This document shows, one piece after another, positions 9,335 to 18,200 of a stretch of 64,000 nucleotides of DNA (positions within the stretch are counted from its first letter, which is position 1; each line of letters starts with the position of its first letter). This stretch comes from Nocardioides mangrovi (lineage in GTDB: Bacteria; Actinomycetota; Actinomycetes; Propionibacteriales; Nocardioidaceae): NCBI RefSeq assembly GCF_020073815.1, contig NZ_JAIQZJ010000001.1, positions 372,001 through 436,000 on the forward strand. The letters are read 5' to 3'. The notes under the pieces were generated by a model, which ran no database searches, was not told where the DNA came from, and saw only the letters and a list, made by a program, of their open reading frames with translations. Position numbers and translations under genes: made by a program.

Positions 9335-10652
9335 GCTCACCGGTTGGGGACGCACGGCCGCCACCGTCGGCTGCCCGGTCTCCGCGACCGCCGCCGAGGT
9401 GCCCGCCGTCGTCCGAGCGGCCGGCGAACGAGGCCTGATCGCCCGCGGCCTGGGCCGCTCGTACGGCGATCCGGCGCAGAACGCCGGGGGAGACGTGCTG
9501 CTCCCGCTGCCGACCGAGATCGGTGCGGTCGCCGCCGACGGCACGGTCCGGGTGGGCGCCGGCACCAGCCTCCACGACCTCATGGTCGCGCTGCTGCCGC
9601 GCGGTCGCTTCGTCCCCGTCACGCCCGGCACCCGCTACGTCACGGTCGGCGGCGCGCTCGCCTGCGACGTGCACGGCAAGAGCCACCACGTCACCGGCAG
9701 CTTCGGCGACCAGGTCGTCGACCTCGACCTGGTCCTCGCCAGCGGCGAGACCCGCACCGTCGGGCCGGCTCGCGAGCCTGAGCTCTTCTGGGCGACGGTC
9801 GGCGGTCTCGGGCTCACCGGCGTGATCACCGCCGCGACCCTGCGCACCATCCCCGTCGAGACGGCGTACGCCGAGGTGAGCACGCAGCGGCTGCCCGACC
9901 TCGACGCCGTGATGGGCGAGATGCGCGAGGGCGACGCCGACGTCACCTATTCGGTCGCCTGGATCGACACCCTCGCCCGCGGCGCCGCGATGGGCCGCTC
10001 GGTGCTCTCCCGTGGCGAGCACGCCACCCGCGAGCTCCTCGGAGACGTGCCCGACGTGCTCGCCCCGCCGCGCCCTCCCCGGCTCACCGTCCCGCTCACC
10101 CCGCCGGTCAACCTCGTCTCGCTGCCCGCCGTCCGCGCCTTCAACGAGGCGTGGTTCCGCAAGGCCCCGCGGCACCGCACCGGCGAGATCCAGTCGCTCG
10201 CCACCTTCTTCCATCCGCTCGACGGCATCGCCGGCTGGAACCGCGCCTACGGCCCGCACGGCTTCGTGCAGTACCAGTTCGTCGTCCCCGACCACGAGGA
10301 CGCGACGCTGGTCCGCATCCTCGAGCGCATCTCGGCCGCCCGGCTCCCGTGCTTCCTGGCCGTCCTCAAGCGCTTCGGTCCGGGCAACGACGGACTCCTC
10401 TCCTTCCCGATGGCCGGGTGGACCCTCGCGTACGACGTGCCCGCCCATCCGAGCCTCGCGCCGCTGCTCGAGGAGCTCGACCGGCAGGTCGTCGCGGCCG
10501 GCGGCCGGGTCTACCTCGCCAAGGACTCCCGGCTCCACCCGGCGCTGCTTCCCCAGATGTACCCCCGGCTCGACGAGTTCCGCGCGGTCCGCGAGGAGGT
10601 CGACCCGCACCGGGTCCTCCGCTCCGACCTGGCGCGACGATTGGAGATCTGA
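9327..10652 (+). CDS. dprE1: Decaprenylphosphoryl-beta-D-ribose 2'-oxidase
   Basis: 441 residues, an FAD-linked oxidase of the VAO type that oxidises the 2'-hydroxyl of decaprenylphosphoryl-ribose. The N-terminal FAD domain shows RGLGRSYGDPAQNAGG and GGALACDVHGKSHH; the C-terminal part has LKRFGPGNDGLLSFPMAGW, LAKDSRLHPALLPQMYP and VDPHRVLRSDLARRLE, all familiar DprE1 blocks. At the position of the mycobacterial benzothiazinone-reactive cysteine (Cys387 in GWNICVD) this protein has alanine (Ala368 in GWTLAYD). It overlaps ubiA by 8 bases and abuts dprE2 by a TGATG overlap, so the three are co-translated. Confidence 0.95.
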   Translation: MSELTGWGRTAATVGCPVSATAAEVPAVVRAAGERGLIARGLGRSYGDPAQNAGGDVLLPLPTEIGAVAADGTVRVGAGTSLHDLMVALLPRGRFVPVTPGTRYVTVGGALACDVHGKSHHVTGSFGDQVVDLDLVLASGETRTVGPAREPELFWATVGGLGLTGVITAATLRTIPVETAYAEVSTQRLPDLDAVMGEMREGDADVTYSVAWIDTLARGAAMGRSVLSRGEHATRELLGDVPDVLAPPRPPRLTVPLTPPVNLVSLPAVRAFNEAWFRKAPRHRTGEIQSLATFFHPLDGIAGWNRAYGPHGFVQYQFVVPDHEDATLVRILERISAARLPCFLAVLKRFGPGNDGLLSFPMAGWTLAYDVPAHPSLAPLLEELDRQVVAAGGRVYLAKDSRLHPALLPQMYPRLDEFRAVREEVDPHRVLRSDLARRLEI

Positions 10653-11401
10653 TGCTCAACGCCCTCGGTCAGCCCCAGACGCTGCTGCTCCTCGGCGGCA
10701 CCAGCGACATCGCCCTGGCGACCGCCCGGGTCTGGGCGCGCTCCGGCGACCTGCACGTCGTGCTCGCGGCCCGCCCGGGCCCGCGGCGCGACGCGGCCGC
10801 CGCCGAGCTGACCGCCGCGGGCGCGAGCGTCGCGGCCGTCGACCTTGAGGCCGAGGCGACCGACACCCACTCCGCGCTGATCGCCGGCATCGAGCGCGAC
10901 ATCGACGTCGCGCTGGTGGCCTTCGGCGTCCTCGGCGACGAGGAGCGGGCCTGGCAGGACCACGCCGCCGCGGTCCACCTGGCCACCGTCAACTACACCG
11001 CGCCGGTCAGCCTCGGCGTCTGCCTCGCGGACCGGATGAAGCGGCAGGGCCACGGGGTGGTCGTCGCCCTCTCCTCGGTGGCGGGGGAGCGGGTCCGCCG
11101 CTCCAACTTCGTCTACGGCTCCTCGAAGGCCGGCATGGACGGCTTCTACCTCGGCCTCGGCGAGGCGCTCCGCGGCACCGGCGCCCGGGTGCTCGTGGTC
11201 CGGCCGGGGTTCGTGCGCACCAAGATGACCGAGGGCCGCGACCCGGCCCCGCTGTCGGTCGACGCGGACGACGTCGCCGCCGCGATCGTCAAGGGCATCG
11301 CGAACGGCGACGACCTGATCTGGGTGCCGGCCGCCATGCGCGGCGTCATGTCCGGCCTGCGGCACGTGCCGCGCGCGCTCTTCCGGAAGCTCCCCCTGTA
11401 G
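10652..11401 (+). CDS. dprE2: Decaprenylphosphoryl-D-2-keto-erythro-pentose reductase
   Basis: 249 residues, a short-chain dehydrogenase that reduces the keto intermediate made by DprE1 to decaprenylphosphoryl-arabinose, the donor for all arabinosyltransferases. It has an atypical nucleotide motif LLGGTSDIALATAR, which is characteristic of DprE2, the active-site Ser in ALSSVAG and YGSSK with the catalytic Tyr/Lys, then RPGFVRTKMTEG. The ATG overlaps the dprE1 stop by one base, and its own stop overlaps the next start by one base. Confidence 0.94.
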   Translation: MLNALGQPQTLLLLGGTSDIALATARVWARSGDLHVVLAARPGPRRDAAAAELTAAGASVAAVDLEAEATDTHSALIAGIERDIDVALVAFGVLGDEERAWQDHAAAVHLATVNYTAPVSLGVCLADRMKRQGHGVVVALSSVAGERVRRSNFVYGSSKAGMDGFYLGLGEALRGTGARVLVVRPGFVRTKMTEGRDPAPLSVDADDVAAAIVKGIANGDDLIWVPAAMRGVMSGLRHVPRALFRKLPL

Positions 11402-13095
11402 TGGACCAGGTCCGCAGGTGGGCCCCGGCCGCGTGGGCGCTCGCCCTGGCGGTGCTGCTGCTCGGCCCGGCGCTGGCGCCCGGCTACCTGCTGACCTACG
11501 ACATGGTGTGGGTGCCCGACCTGGCCCTGCGCGGCGACTTCCTCGGGCTCGGTACGGCGCTCCCGCGGGCCGTGCCCTCCGACGCGGTCGTCGCGGTGCT
11601 CGACCAGGTCGTCCCCGGCATGCTCCTCCAGAAGGTCGTCCTCCTCGGCGGCCTGGTGCTCGGCGGCATCGGCGCCGCCCGCCTGGCCGGGCCGTCGCTC
11701 CTCGCCCGCCTGGTCGCGACCAGCGTCTACGTGTGGAGCCCCTTCGTCGTCGAGCGGCTCTGGATCGGCCACTGGCCGGTGCTGCTGTGCTGGGCGGTGC
11801 TGCCCTGGGTGGTCCTCGAGGGCGTGCGCTTCCGCGACCAGGGCCGGCTCGGTGCCGCCCTGCCCTTCCTCCTGCTCGCCGGCTCGCTGAGCGTCAACGC
11901 GGGCCTGATGACCGCCGCCGCGGTCCTCGCCGTCGGCCTCACCCGACGCGGCGCGGCGCGTCTGGTCACGGCGGTCGTCGCCGCCAACGCGCCGTGGCTG
12001 GTCGCCGGGCTCCTGCACGCCGGTGACGCGACCTCCAGCGCGGCTGGCTCCGTCTTCGGCCTGCACGGCGACGGCCTGCCCGCGCCGCTCGCGGCGCTCA
12101 CCCTCGGCGGGATCTGGAACGCCGACGTCGTCCCCGGCTCGCGCGACGTGATCGTGCTGCCGCTCGTCTACGCCGTCGCCCTGGTCGCCGCGGCCGTGGC
12201 CGGCGCCCGGCCGTTGTGGCGCCGGCTCGGCCGCCGTACGACGGGCGCGCTAATCGCCCTGTGGGTGGCCGGGTACGCCGTCGCGCTCCTCTCGTGGGCC
12301 GCCCCGGACGCGCTCGGCGCGGTCGCCGAGCACGTGCCCGGCGGCGGCGTGCTCCGCGACGGGACCCGCTTCCTCGCGCTCTGCGCCCCGCTCACCGCCG
12401 CCCTCGTCGCGGCCGGCGCGGTCCGGCTCGCCGAGGCGCTCGCCGGCGTCCCGCTGCGGGTGGTCGCCGGAGTGGGGGCCGCGCTGCTGCCGCTGGCGCT
12501 GATGCCGGACGCCGGGTGGGGGATCTCGGGCGAGCTGCGCACTGCGTCGTACCCCGGGGACTACGCCGCCGCCCGCGCCACGCTCGCCGACGACCGGCCC
12601 GGCGGCGACCTCCTCGTGCTGCCCTTCAGCAGCTACCGCGCGCCGGCCTGGAACCACGGCCGGCCGGTGCTGGACCCGCTGCCGCGCTACCTCCAGCCCG
12701 ACTACGTCGTCGACGACCGGCTCTCCGTCGACGGCCGGCTGCTGGCGGGGGAGGACCCCCGCGGCCCCGAGGTGCTGGCCGCGCTCGCGCTGCCCGACCC
12801 GGAGGCGCGGGCCGCCGCGCTGGGGCGGATCGGGATCGGGCTGGTCGCGCGCGAGACCGACACGCCGCAGGGCACGACGGGCGAGACGCCGGTCGCGGGG
12901 ACGCCCGTCTACACCGGCGACGACCTGGAGGTGATCGCGATCGACACGCCGGTGCGGGACCGGGGCGTGTCCGCGGGGTGGTGGATCGCGCTTGCCCTAG
13001 CGTGGGGAAGCTACCTCGGAGTGCTCGCCGTCGGCGGGTGGAACGTGTTTCAATTCGGGTCCGCAACAATTCACCGGAAGTCGGGGTCCGGGTGA
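11401..13095 (+). CDS. GT-C-like polytopic membrane protein, candidate arabinosyltransferase
   Basis: 564 residues with about 12 hydrophobic helices and a hydrophilic C-terminal segment (about 385-520) before a last helix. After helix 1 comes an acidic loop (TYDMVWVPDLALRGD). Helices 3-4 read SPFVVERLWIGHWPVLLCWAVLPWV in two overlapping parts, a layout that closely resembles the AftD N-terminus (TPRITTLLGG, VWPMALAPWVL). I therefore infer a GT-C-type glycosyltransferase that uses the decaprenyl-phosphate arabinose made by the three genes upstream. It starts at GTG overlapping the dprE2 stop by one base. No catalytic assignment can be proven from sequence. Confidence 0.7.
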   Translation: MDQVRRWAPAAWALALAVLLLGPALAPGYLLTYDMVWVPDLALRGDFLGLGTALPRAVPSDAVVAVLDQVVPGMLLQKVVLLGGLVLGGIGAARLAGPSLLARLVATSVYVWSPFVVERLWIGHWPVLLCWAVLPWVVLEGVRFRDQGRLGAALPFLLLAGSLSVNAGLMTAAAVLAVGLTRRGAARLVTAVVAANAPWLVAGLLHAGDATSSAAGSVFGLHGDGLPAPLAALTLGGIWNADVVPGSRDVIVLPLVYAVALVAAAVAGARPLWRRLGRRTTGALIALWVAGYAVALLSWAAPDALGAVAEHVPGGGVLRDGTRFLALCAPLTAALVAAGAVRLAEALAGVPLRVVAGVGAALLPLALMPDAGWGISGELRTASYPGDYAAARATLADDRPGGDLLVLPFSSYRAPAWNHGRPVLDPLPRYLQPDYVVDDRLSVDGRLLAGEDPRGPEVLAALALPDPEARAAALGRIGIGLVARETDTPQGTTGETPVAGTPVYTGDDLEVIAIDTPVRDRGVSAGWWIALALAWGSYLGVLAVGGWNVFQFGSATIHRKSGSG

Positions 13096-13125
13096 TACCG
13101 TCTGCGGCGAAAGGGAGGACACATC

Positions 13126-13281
13126 GTGCAGGCTTTTCTGATCGGCATCGTGAGCATCGTCGTGGGAGGCGGTCTCGCCGGCGCCACGTTCGTGGGTCTC
13201 GTGAACTCGCAGACCGCTGCTCCGGACAAGTCGCCTGCCGACGTCAACGCTCCCGCCGTCGACTACGGCAACACCAAGTAG
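13126..13281 (+). CDS. DUF2613-type small membrane protein
   Basis: 51 residues from GTG 13126 to TAG 13279-13281, with an excellent ribosome site (AAGGGAGG) 7 bases upstream. One N-terminal hydrophobic helix (AFLIGIVSIVVGGGLAGATF) is followed by a short polar tail rich in Pro/Ala and ending in YGNTK. Length, helix and tail match DUF2613, a family of tiny actinobacterial proteins; as I recall, its mycobacterial member Rv0236A sits next to aftD. It follows the GT-C-like gene by 30 bp and ends at a hairpin. The function is unknown; a membrane-complex accessory is possible. Confidence 0.82.
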   Translation: MQAFLIGIVSIVVGGGLAGATFVGLVNSQTAAPDKSPADVNAPAVDYGNTK

Positions 13282-13290
13282 TAGTCGCCT

Positions 13291-13310
13291 CCCGGCGGTC
13301 GTCCGCCGGG
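13291..13310. terminator. Bidirectional terminator between convergent genes
   Basis: A perfect 8-bp stem (cccggcgg / ccgccggg) with a TCGT loop fills most of the 31-bp gap between the rightward DUF2613 gene and the leftward glycosyltransferase gene. It could stop transcripts from both sides. No U-tract is present, so its strength is uncertain. Confidence 0.55.
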
Positions 13311-13312
13311 TC

Positions 13313-14476
13313 TCACTCCGCGACGGCGTCCTGGTCGCTGACCAGCTCGCCCCGGATCACCGACGCCACGACGTGCGCGAACGCCGCCTGCGAGTGTCCC
13401 CAGGTGAAGCCCTCGCTGTGCCGCAGGGCCCCGTCGGAGAGCCGTCGCCGCTCGGCCTCGTTGCGCAGCAGCGCGCCCAGCGCGGCGGTGAGCTCGGGCT
13501 CGGTGTCGACCAGCACGCCGGAGACCCCGTCGACGATCGACTCCCGGGTGCCGCCCGCGCCGGAGTAGGCGATCGTCGGGGTGCGGTGCGCGGCCGCCTC
13601 GCCGACGACCAGGCCCCAGCCCTCCTTGAGCGAGGGCAGCGCCATCAGCCACGACTCCTCGTAGATCTCCTGCTTGCGGACCTCCGAGACGTGTCCCTCG
13701 AAGACCACGGCGCCGCGGTCCACCAGCTCGCGGGCGTAGGCGTGCAGCGTCGGCTCCCACCAGCCGCTGCCGACGACCGTCAGCCGCAGGTCGGGGAACT
13801 CGTGCAGCAGCACGGCCACCGCGTCGATCGCGTGCTCGACCTGCTTGTGCGGCACCAGCCGCCCGACGACGCAGATCGAGGGGTACGCCGTCTTGTGGGC
13901 GTCGACCGAGACGACCAGGTCGGTGCCGTTGTGGACGATCGCGACCCGCGGTCCGGTGACGCCCAGCTCCCGCAGCTCGCTGCGGGTGGCACGCGAGACC
14001 GCGACGTACTGGCAGTGCCGGTAGAGGCGCGGCGCGAGCCGGCTCTCGATCCACCAGCCGACCCGGCCCGTCGGCCCCGGGTAGACGACGGGCCACTGCT
14101 CGCGGTGCACGTGGTGGACCAGCACGATCACCGGCTTGCGGGTGACCAGGCGGGTGAAGAACGGCAGCCCGTTCTGCACGTCGACGACCACGTCGACCCG
14201 ACCGAGCCGGCGTCGCAGCAGCGCCAGCATGCCCTGGAGGTAGACCGACAGCTTGCCGCCGCGGCGCACGAAGCGGATCCCGTCGACGACCTCGTCGGGT
14301 GCGGCGCCGGCGTACGCCGCGCAGAAGATGGTGACCCGGCAGCCCCGCTCGACCAGGCCGGCGGCCATCTTCTCGAGGTAGCGCTCGGCCCCGCCGCCCT
14401 CGGGGTTGCGGGTGTCCCGCCAGCTGAAGAACGCCACATGGCGACCAGCAAGCGAGTCGGCGTCGGTCGTCGGCAC
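13313..14476 (-). CDS. GT4-family glycosyltransferase
   Basis: 387 residues with a GT-B fold. The N-terminal domain starts at HVAFFSWRDTRNPEGGGAER, with the Gly-rich loop and acceptor-side residues. The C-terminal donor domain shows VVGRLVPHKQVEHAID, then LPSLKEGWGLVVGEAAA with the E-x7-E type nucleotide-sugar site. The long loop around HHVHREQWPVVYPGPTG is typical of a cell-wall-associated actinobacterial subgroup (Rv0225-like, from memory). It is divergent from the methyltransferase gene and sits inside the arabinan cluster, so a role in envelope glycan or glycolipid assembly is likely. Donor and acceptor are unknown. Confidence 0.85.
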   Translation of the reverse strand: MPTTDADSLAGRHVAFFSWRDTRNPEGGGAERYLEKMAAGLVERGCRVTIFCAAYAGAAPDEVVDGIRFVRRGGKLSVYLQGMLALLRRRLGRVDVVVDVQNGLPFFTRLVTRKPVIVLVHHVHREQWPVVYPGPTGRVGWWIESRLAPRLYRHCQYVAVSRATRSELRELGVTGPRVAIVHNGTDLVVSVDAHKTAYPSICVVGRLVPHKQVEHAIDAVAVLLHEFPDLRLTVVGSGWWEPTLHAYARELVDRGAVVFEGHVSEVRKQEIYEESWLMALPSLKEGWGLVVGEAAAHRTPTIAYSGAGGTRESIVDGVSGVLVDTEPELTAALGALLRNEAERRRLSDGALRHSEGFTWGHSQAAFAHVVASVIRGELVSDQDAVAE

Positions 14477-14515
14477 CCGGCGAGGTTACTAGCAAGTTCA
14501 GATATGGTGCGCCGC

Positions 14516-15241
14516 ATGTCCTGGCGCCCCGACCTCCGCCGGTCGGTGCGACTCTTCTCCGACTTCCGCGTGGAGCAGACGGACCCGGCTCGCTTCTACT
14601 CGGCGCTGGCGAGCGACTCCGTGGGCCAGCTGAGCGGCTACCTCGACCTCGACGGCGCGACCGTCCTCGACGTCGGCGGCGGGCCCGGCTACTTCCGCGA
14701 CGCCTTCCAGCGCGCGGGCGCGACGTACTGGGCCCTCGACGCCGACGTCGGCGAGCTCGCGGGGCTGGGCAGCATCGCCCACGGCACCGTGGTCGGGGAC
14801 GGCATGAACCTGCCCTTCCGGGACGCCTCGGTCGACCTCTGCTACTCCTCCAACGTGCTCGAGCACGTGCCGCGGCCGTGGGACATGGCCGAGGAGATGC
14901 TGCGGATCACCCGGCCCGGTGGCATCGCCTTCATCTCCTACACGCTGTGGTTCGGTCCGTGGGGTGGCCACGAGACCTCGCCGTGGCACTTCCTCGGCGG
15001 CCGGTTCGCGCGGCGCCGCTACGCCCGCAAGCACGGCCACGAGCCCAAGAACAAGTACGGCGAGTCGCTCTTCGCCGTCACCGTCCGCGACGGGGTGCGC
15101 TGGGCGCGCCGTCAGCAGGCCGGTGAGGTCCTCGCCGTGATCCCGCGCTACAACCCGCGCTGGAGCTACTGGATGACCCGCGTCCCGCTGCTGCGCGAGC
15201 TGGTCACCTGGAACCTCGTGATCGTGGTGCGCAAGGAATGA
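14516..15241 (+). CDS. Class I SAM-dependent methyltransferase (Rv0224c-like)
   Basis: 241 residues with a Rossmann methyltransferase core: motif I VLDVGGGPGYFRDAF (about 46-60), the acidic end of strand 2 (ALDAD), DGMNLPFRDASVD, and SNVLEHVPRPW around 115. The C-terminal half has aromatic-rich segments (YTLWFGPWGGHETSPWHFLG) that define the subfamily found next to arabinan genes in Actinobacteria. An in-frame ATG also exists at 14504; I prefer 14516 because it gives the conserved start. Its stop overlaps the aftD ATG by 4 bases, so the two are translationally coupled. The methyl acceptor is unknown. Confidence 0.85.
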   Translation: MSWRPDLRRSVRLFSDFRVEQTDPARFYSALASDSVGQLSGYLDLDGATVLDVGGGPGYFRDAFQRAGATYWALDADVGELAGLGSIAHGTVVGDGMNLPFRDASVDLCYSSNVLEHVPRPWDMAEEMLRITRPGGIAFISYTLWFGPWGGHETSPWHFLGGRFARRRYARKHGHEPKNKYGESLFAVTVRDGVRWARRQQAGEVLAVIPRYNPRWSYWMTRVPLLRELVTWNLVIVVRKE

Positions 15242-18200
15242 CCGACCGCCACGAGCCCGCGCGGACGGGCGTCGCTACCTCGCGCCTGCGGATGGCCGGG
15301 TACGCCGCGATCCTCACCGCGCTCGCGTTCTCGCAGTCGGCCGGCCGGATCGCCGCCGACACGAAGTTCGACCTCGTCACCAACCCGCTGAAGTTCCTCC
15401 TGGGCGGCCTCCGGCTGTGGGACCCGTCGGCGGCGTTCGGGCAGATCCAGAACCAGGCCTACGGCTACGCGTGGCCGATGGGCCCCTTCTTCCTGCTCGG
15501 CAAGGTCATGCAGCTGCCGCCGTGGGTGATCCAGCGGGCCTGGTGGGCGCTGCTGCTCTGCCTGGCGTTCTTCGGCGTGGTGAAGCTGGCGCAGAAGCTC
15601 GAGCTCGGCAGCCCGTTCACGCAGGTCGTCGCCGCCTTCGCGTTCGTGCTGACGCCGCGGATCACCACGCTGCTCGGCGGCACCTCGGTCGAGGTCTGGC
15701 CGATGGCGCTGGCGCCGTGGGTGCTGGTGCCGCTGGTGATCGGCAGCCAGCGCGGGTCCGTGCGCCGGTACGCCGCGCTCAGCGCCCTCGTCGTCGCCTG
15801 CTGCGGTGGCGTCAACGCCGTGGCCGTCGCGGCCGTCCTGCCGCTCGGGGTGATCTGGATCCTCACCCGCGCCGCCGGCCCGCGGAAGTGGCCGCTGCTG
15901 GGCTGGTGGACCACCTTCACCGTCCTCGCGACCCTGTGGTGGAGCGCCCCGCTCCTCTTCCTGGGCCGCTACAGCGTGCCGTTCCTCGACTACATCGAGA
16001 ACGCCACCATCACCACCGTCCCGACGGACCTGGCCCGCACCTTCGCCGGGCAGTCGGACTGGGTCGCCTACTTCGCCGGCATCGACTACCCGGCCGGCCA
16101 GCAGCTGGTCACCACGCCGTTCCTCATGCTCGACGCCGCCGCGATCGCGGCGTTCGGCCTGGTCGGCGTGGCGCTGCGCGGCAACCCGCACCAGCGGTTC
16201 CTGACCTGGGGCGTCCTGACCGGGCTGGTGCTGGTCGGCTTCGGGTACGCCGACGACCTGTCCGGCTTCTTCGCCGCCGACCGCAAGGAGTGGCTCGACG
16301 GCTCGCTGGCGGCGCTGCGCAACCTGCACAAGTTCGACGTCGTGCTGCGCATCCCGCTGGTCCTCGGCCTCGCCTACGTGCTGTCGGTGCTGCCGGCCTA
16401 CGCCCGCGACCGCGCCAGCACCTGGGGCACCCGGGCGCTGCAGGTCGCGGCCGTGCTGGCCGTGGTCGCGCTGGTGCTGCCCTGGGCGCAGGACCGGATC
16501 GCGCCCCGCGAGGCGCCCTACCAGGTGCCCGACTACTGGTACGAGGTCGCCGACTACCTCAACGCGCACGACGACGGCACCACCGCGCTCGAGCTGCCGG
16601 CCACGACCTTCGGCATCTACGACTGGGGCAACGTCCACGACGACATCCTCCAGGGGCTCGCGGGCAGCCCGTGGGCGGTGCGCAACGTCATCCCGCTCGC
16701 GCAGCCGGGCAACGTGGTCTTCCTCGACGCCGTCACCAAGGCGGTCGAGTCCGGTCACCCGAGCGCCAGCCTCGCGCCCTACCTCGCGGAGAACGGCGTC
16801 GGCCTGCTCGTGGTCCGCAACGACCTCGACCGCTTCCAGACCGGCGCCCCGGACCCGGCGTACGTGCGCAGCGTGCTGGAGAGCTCGCCGGGCATCACGC
16901 TGGTGAAGTCCTTCGGTCCGGAGGTGGGGCAGGACCCCTACGACTTCACCGCCGGCCAGCACGTCCGCGTGGTCGCCGGCTCGGGCATCTCCGGGGTCAC
17001 CGGCGCGGTCGACGTCTACCGGGTCGACGGCGCCGCGGCGGGCACGCTGACGACCGGGACCCAGGTGCTGGTCGGCGACCCCGGCACCGGCCTGGACGCC
17101 TCGATGGCCGACCTCGGACCGGGGCCGCGGATCCTCGCCGAGGACGCGACCCAGGAGGACGCCCAGGGCGAGATCCTCACCGACGGCACCAAGCGCCGCG
17201 AGACCAACTTCGCCGCCGTCCGCGCCAACCAGTCGGCGACCATGCCGGCCGGCGAGCCCTACCGGCTCAACGGCCCCGAGCACGCCCACCGCTTCCTCGA
17301 GCACCCCGAGCGCTGGCAGACGACCGAGAGCTGGTCGCGCGACGTGGTCTCGGTCGACGCGAGCAGCTCGCAGGCGTACGCCGACGCCCAGCCACCGCTG
17401 CAGATCGGCACCCACCCCGGGGCCGCCCTCGACAGCGACCCGGCGACCGAGTGGCTCTCCGCGCGGCACCTCGACCCGACCAAGCAGTGGTGGCAGGAGA
17501 CCTTCACCCGGCCCACGCTCGTCGACACGGTGACCGTGACGATGGGCCGCGACTCGGCGCCGGTGCCGGAGCTGACCCTGCAGGCCGGCGACACCAGCCG
17601 GACCGTGCCGGCGCCGCCGCCGGGCAAGGCGCGGACCTACGCGCTGCACGCCAGCGGCGCCGACTTCCTGCGGATCACCGCGGCCGGCACCGACCAGGTG
17701 CTGCCGGGCTCCTTCGGGCTGGCCGAGGTCTCGGTCCCCGACGTCGAGGCCCAGCGCTACCTCAACCTGCCGGTGCCCGACGACCGGTTCACGCTCGACG
17801 CGATCGCGGTCAGCCGCGATCCGGACCGCGCGGCGTGCGTGATGATCGAGACCAACCTCGCCTGCGACGACTCGCTGATCGCGCCCGGCGAGGACGGCGA
17901 CACCCTCGCGCGACGCTTCCTGCCGCCGTACCAGAACGTCTACCAGGTCGGCGCCACCGGCTCGCTGCGCCGGACCACCGACGCGAGCCTGCTGCTCTCG
18001 TCGGGCATCTCGGTCACCAGCGACGTGGCGGTCCACGACGTGGCCGAGAGCCCGGTCGCGCTCGGCGACGGTGACCTGGCGACCACCTGGGTGGCGCGGC
18101 GCCGCGACGAGGTGCTGCACCTGCAGTTCCCGGCCCGCCGCAAGCTCGGTGCGATCACCCTGCAGCTGACCGACGCCGCTGCCGCCTCGCTGCCCTCGCG

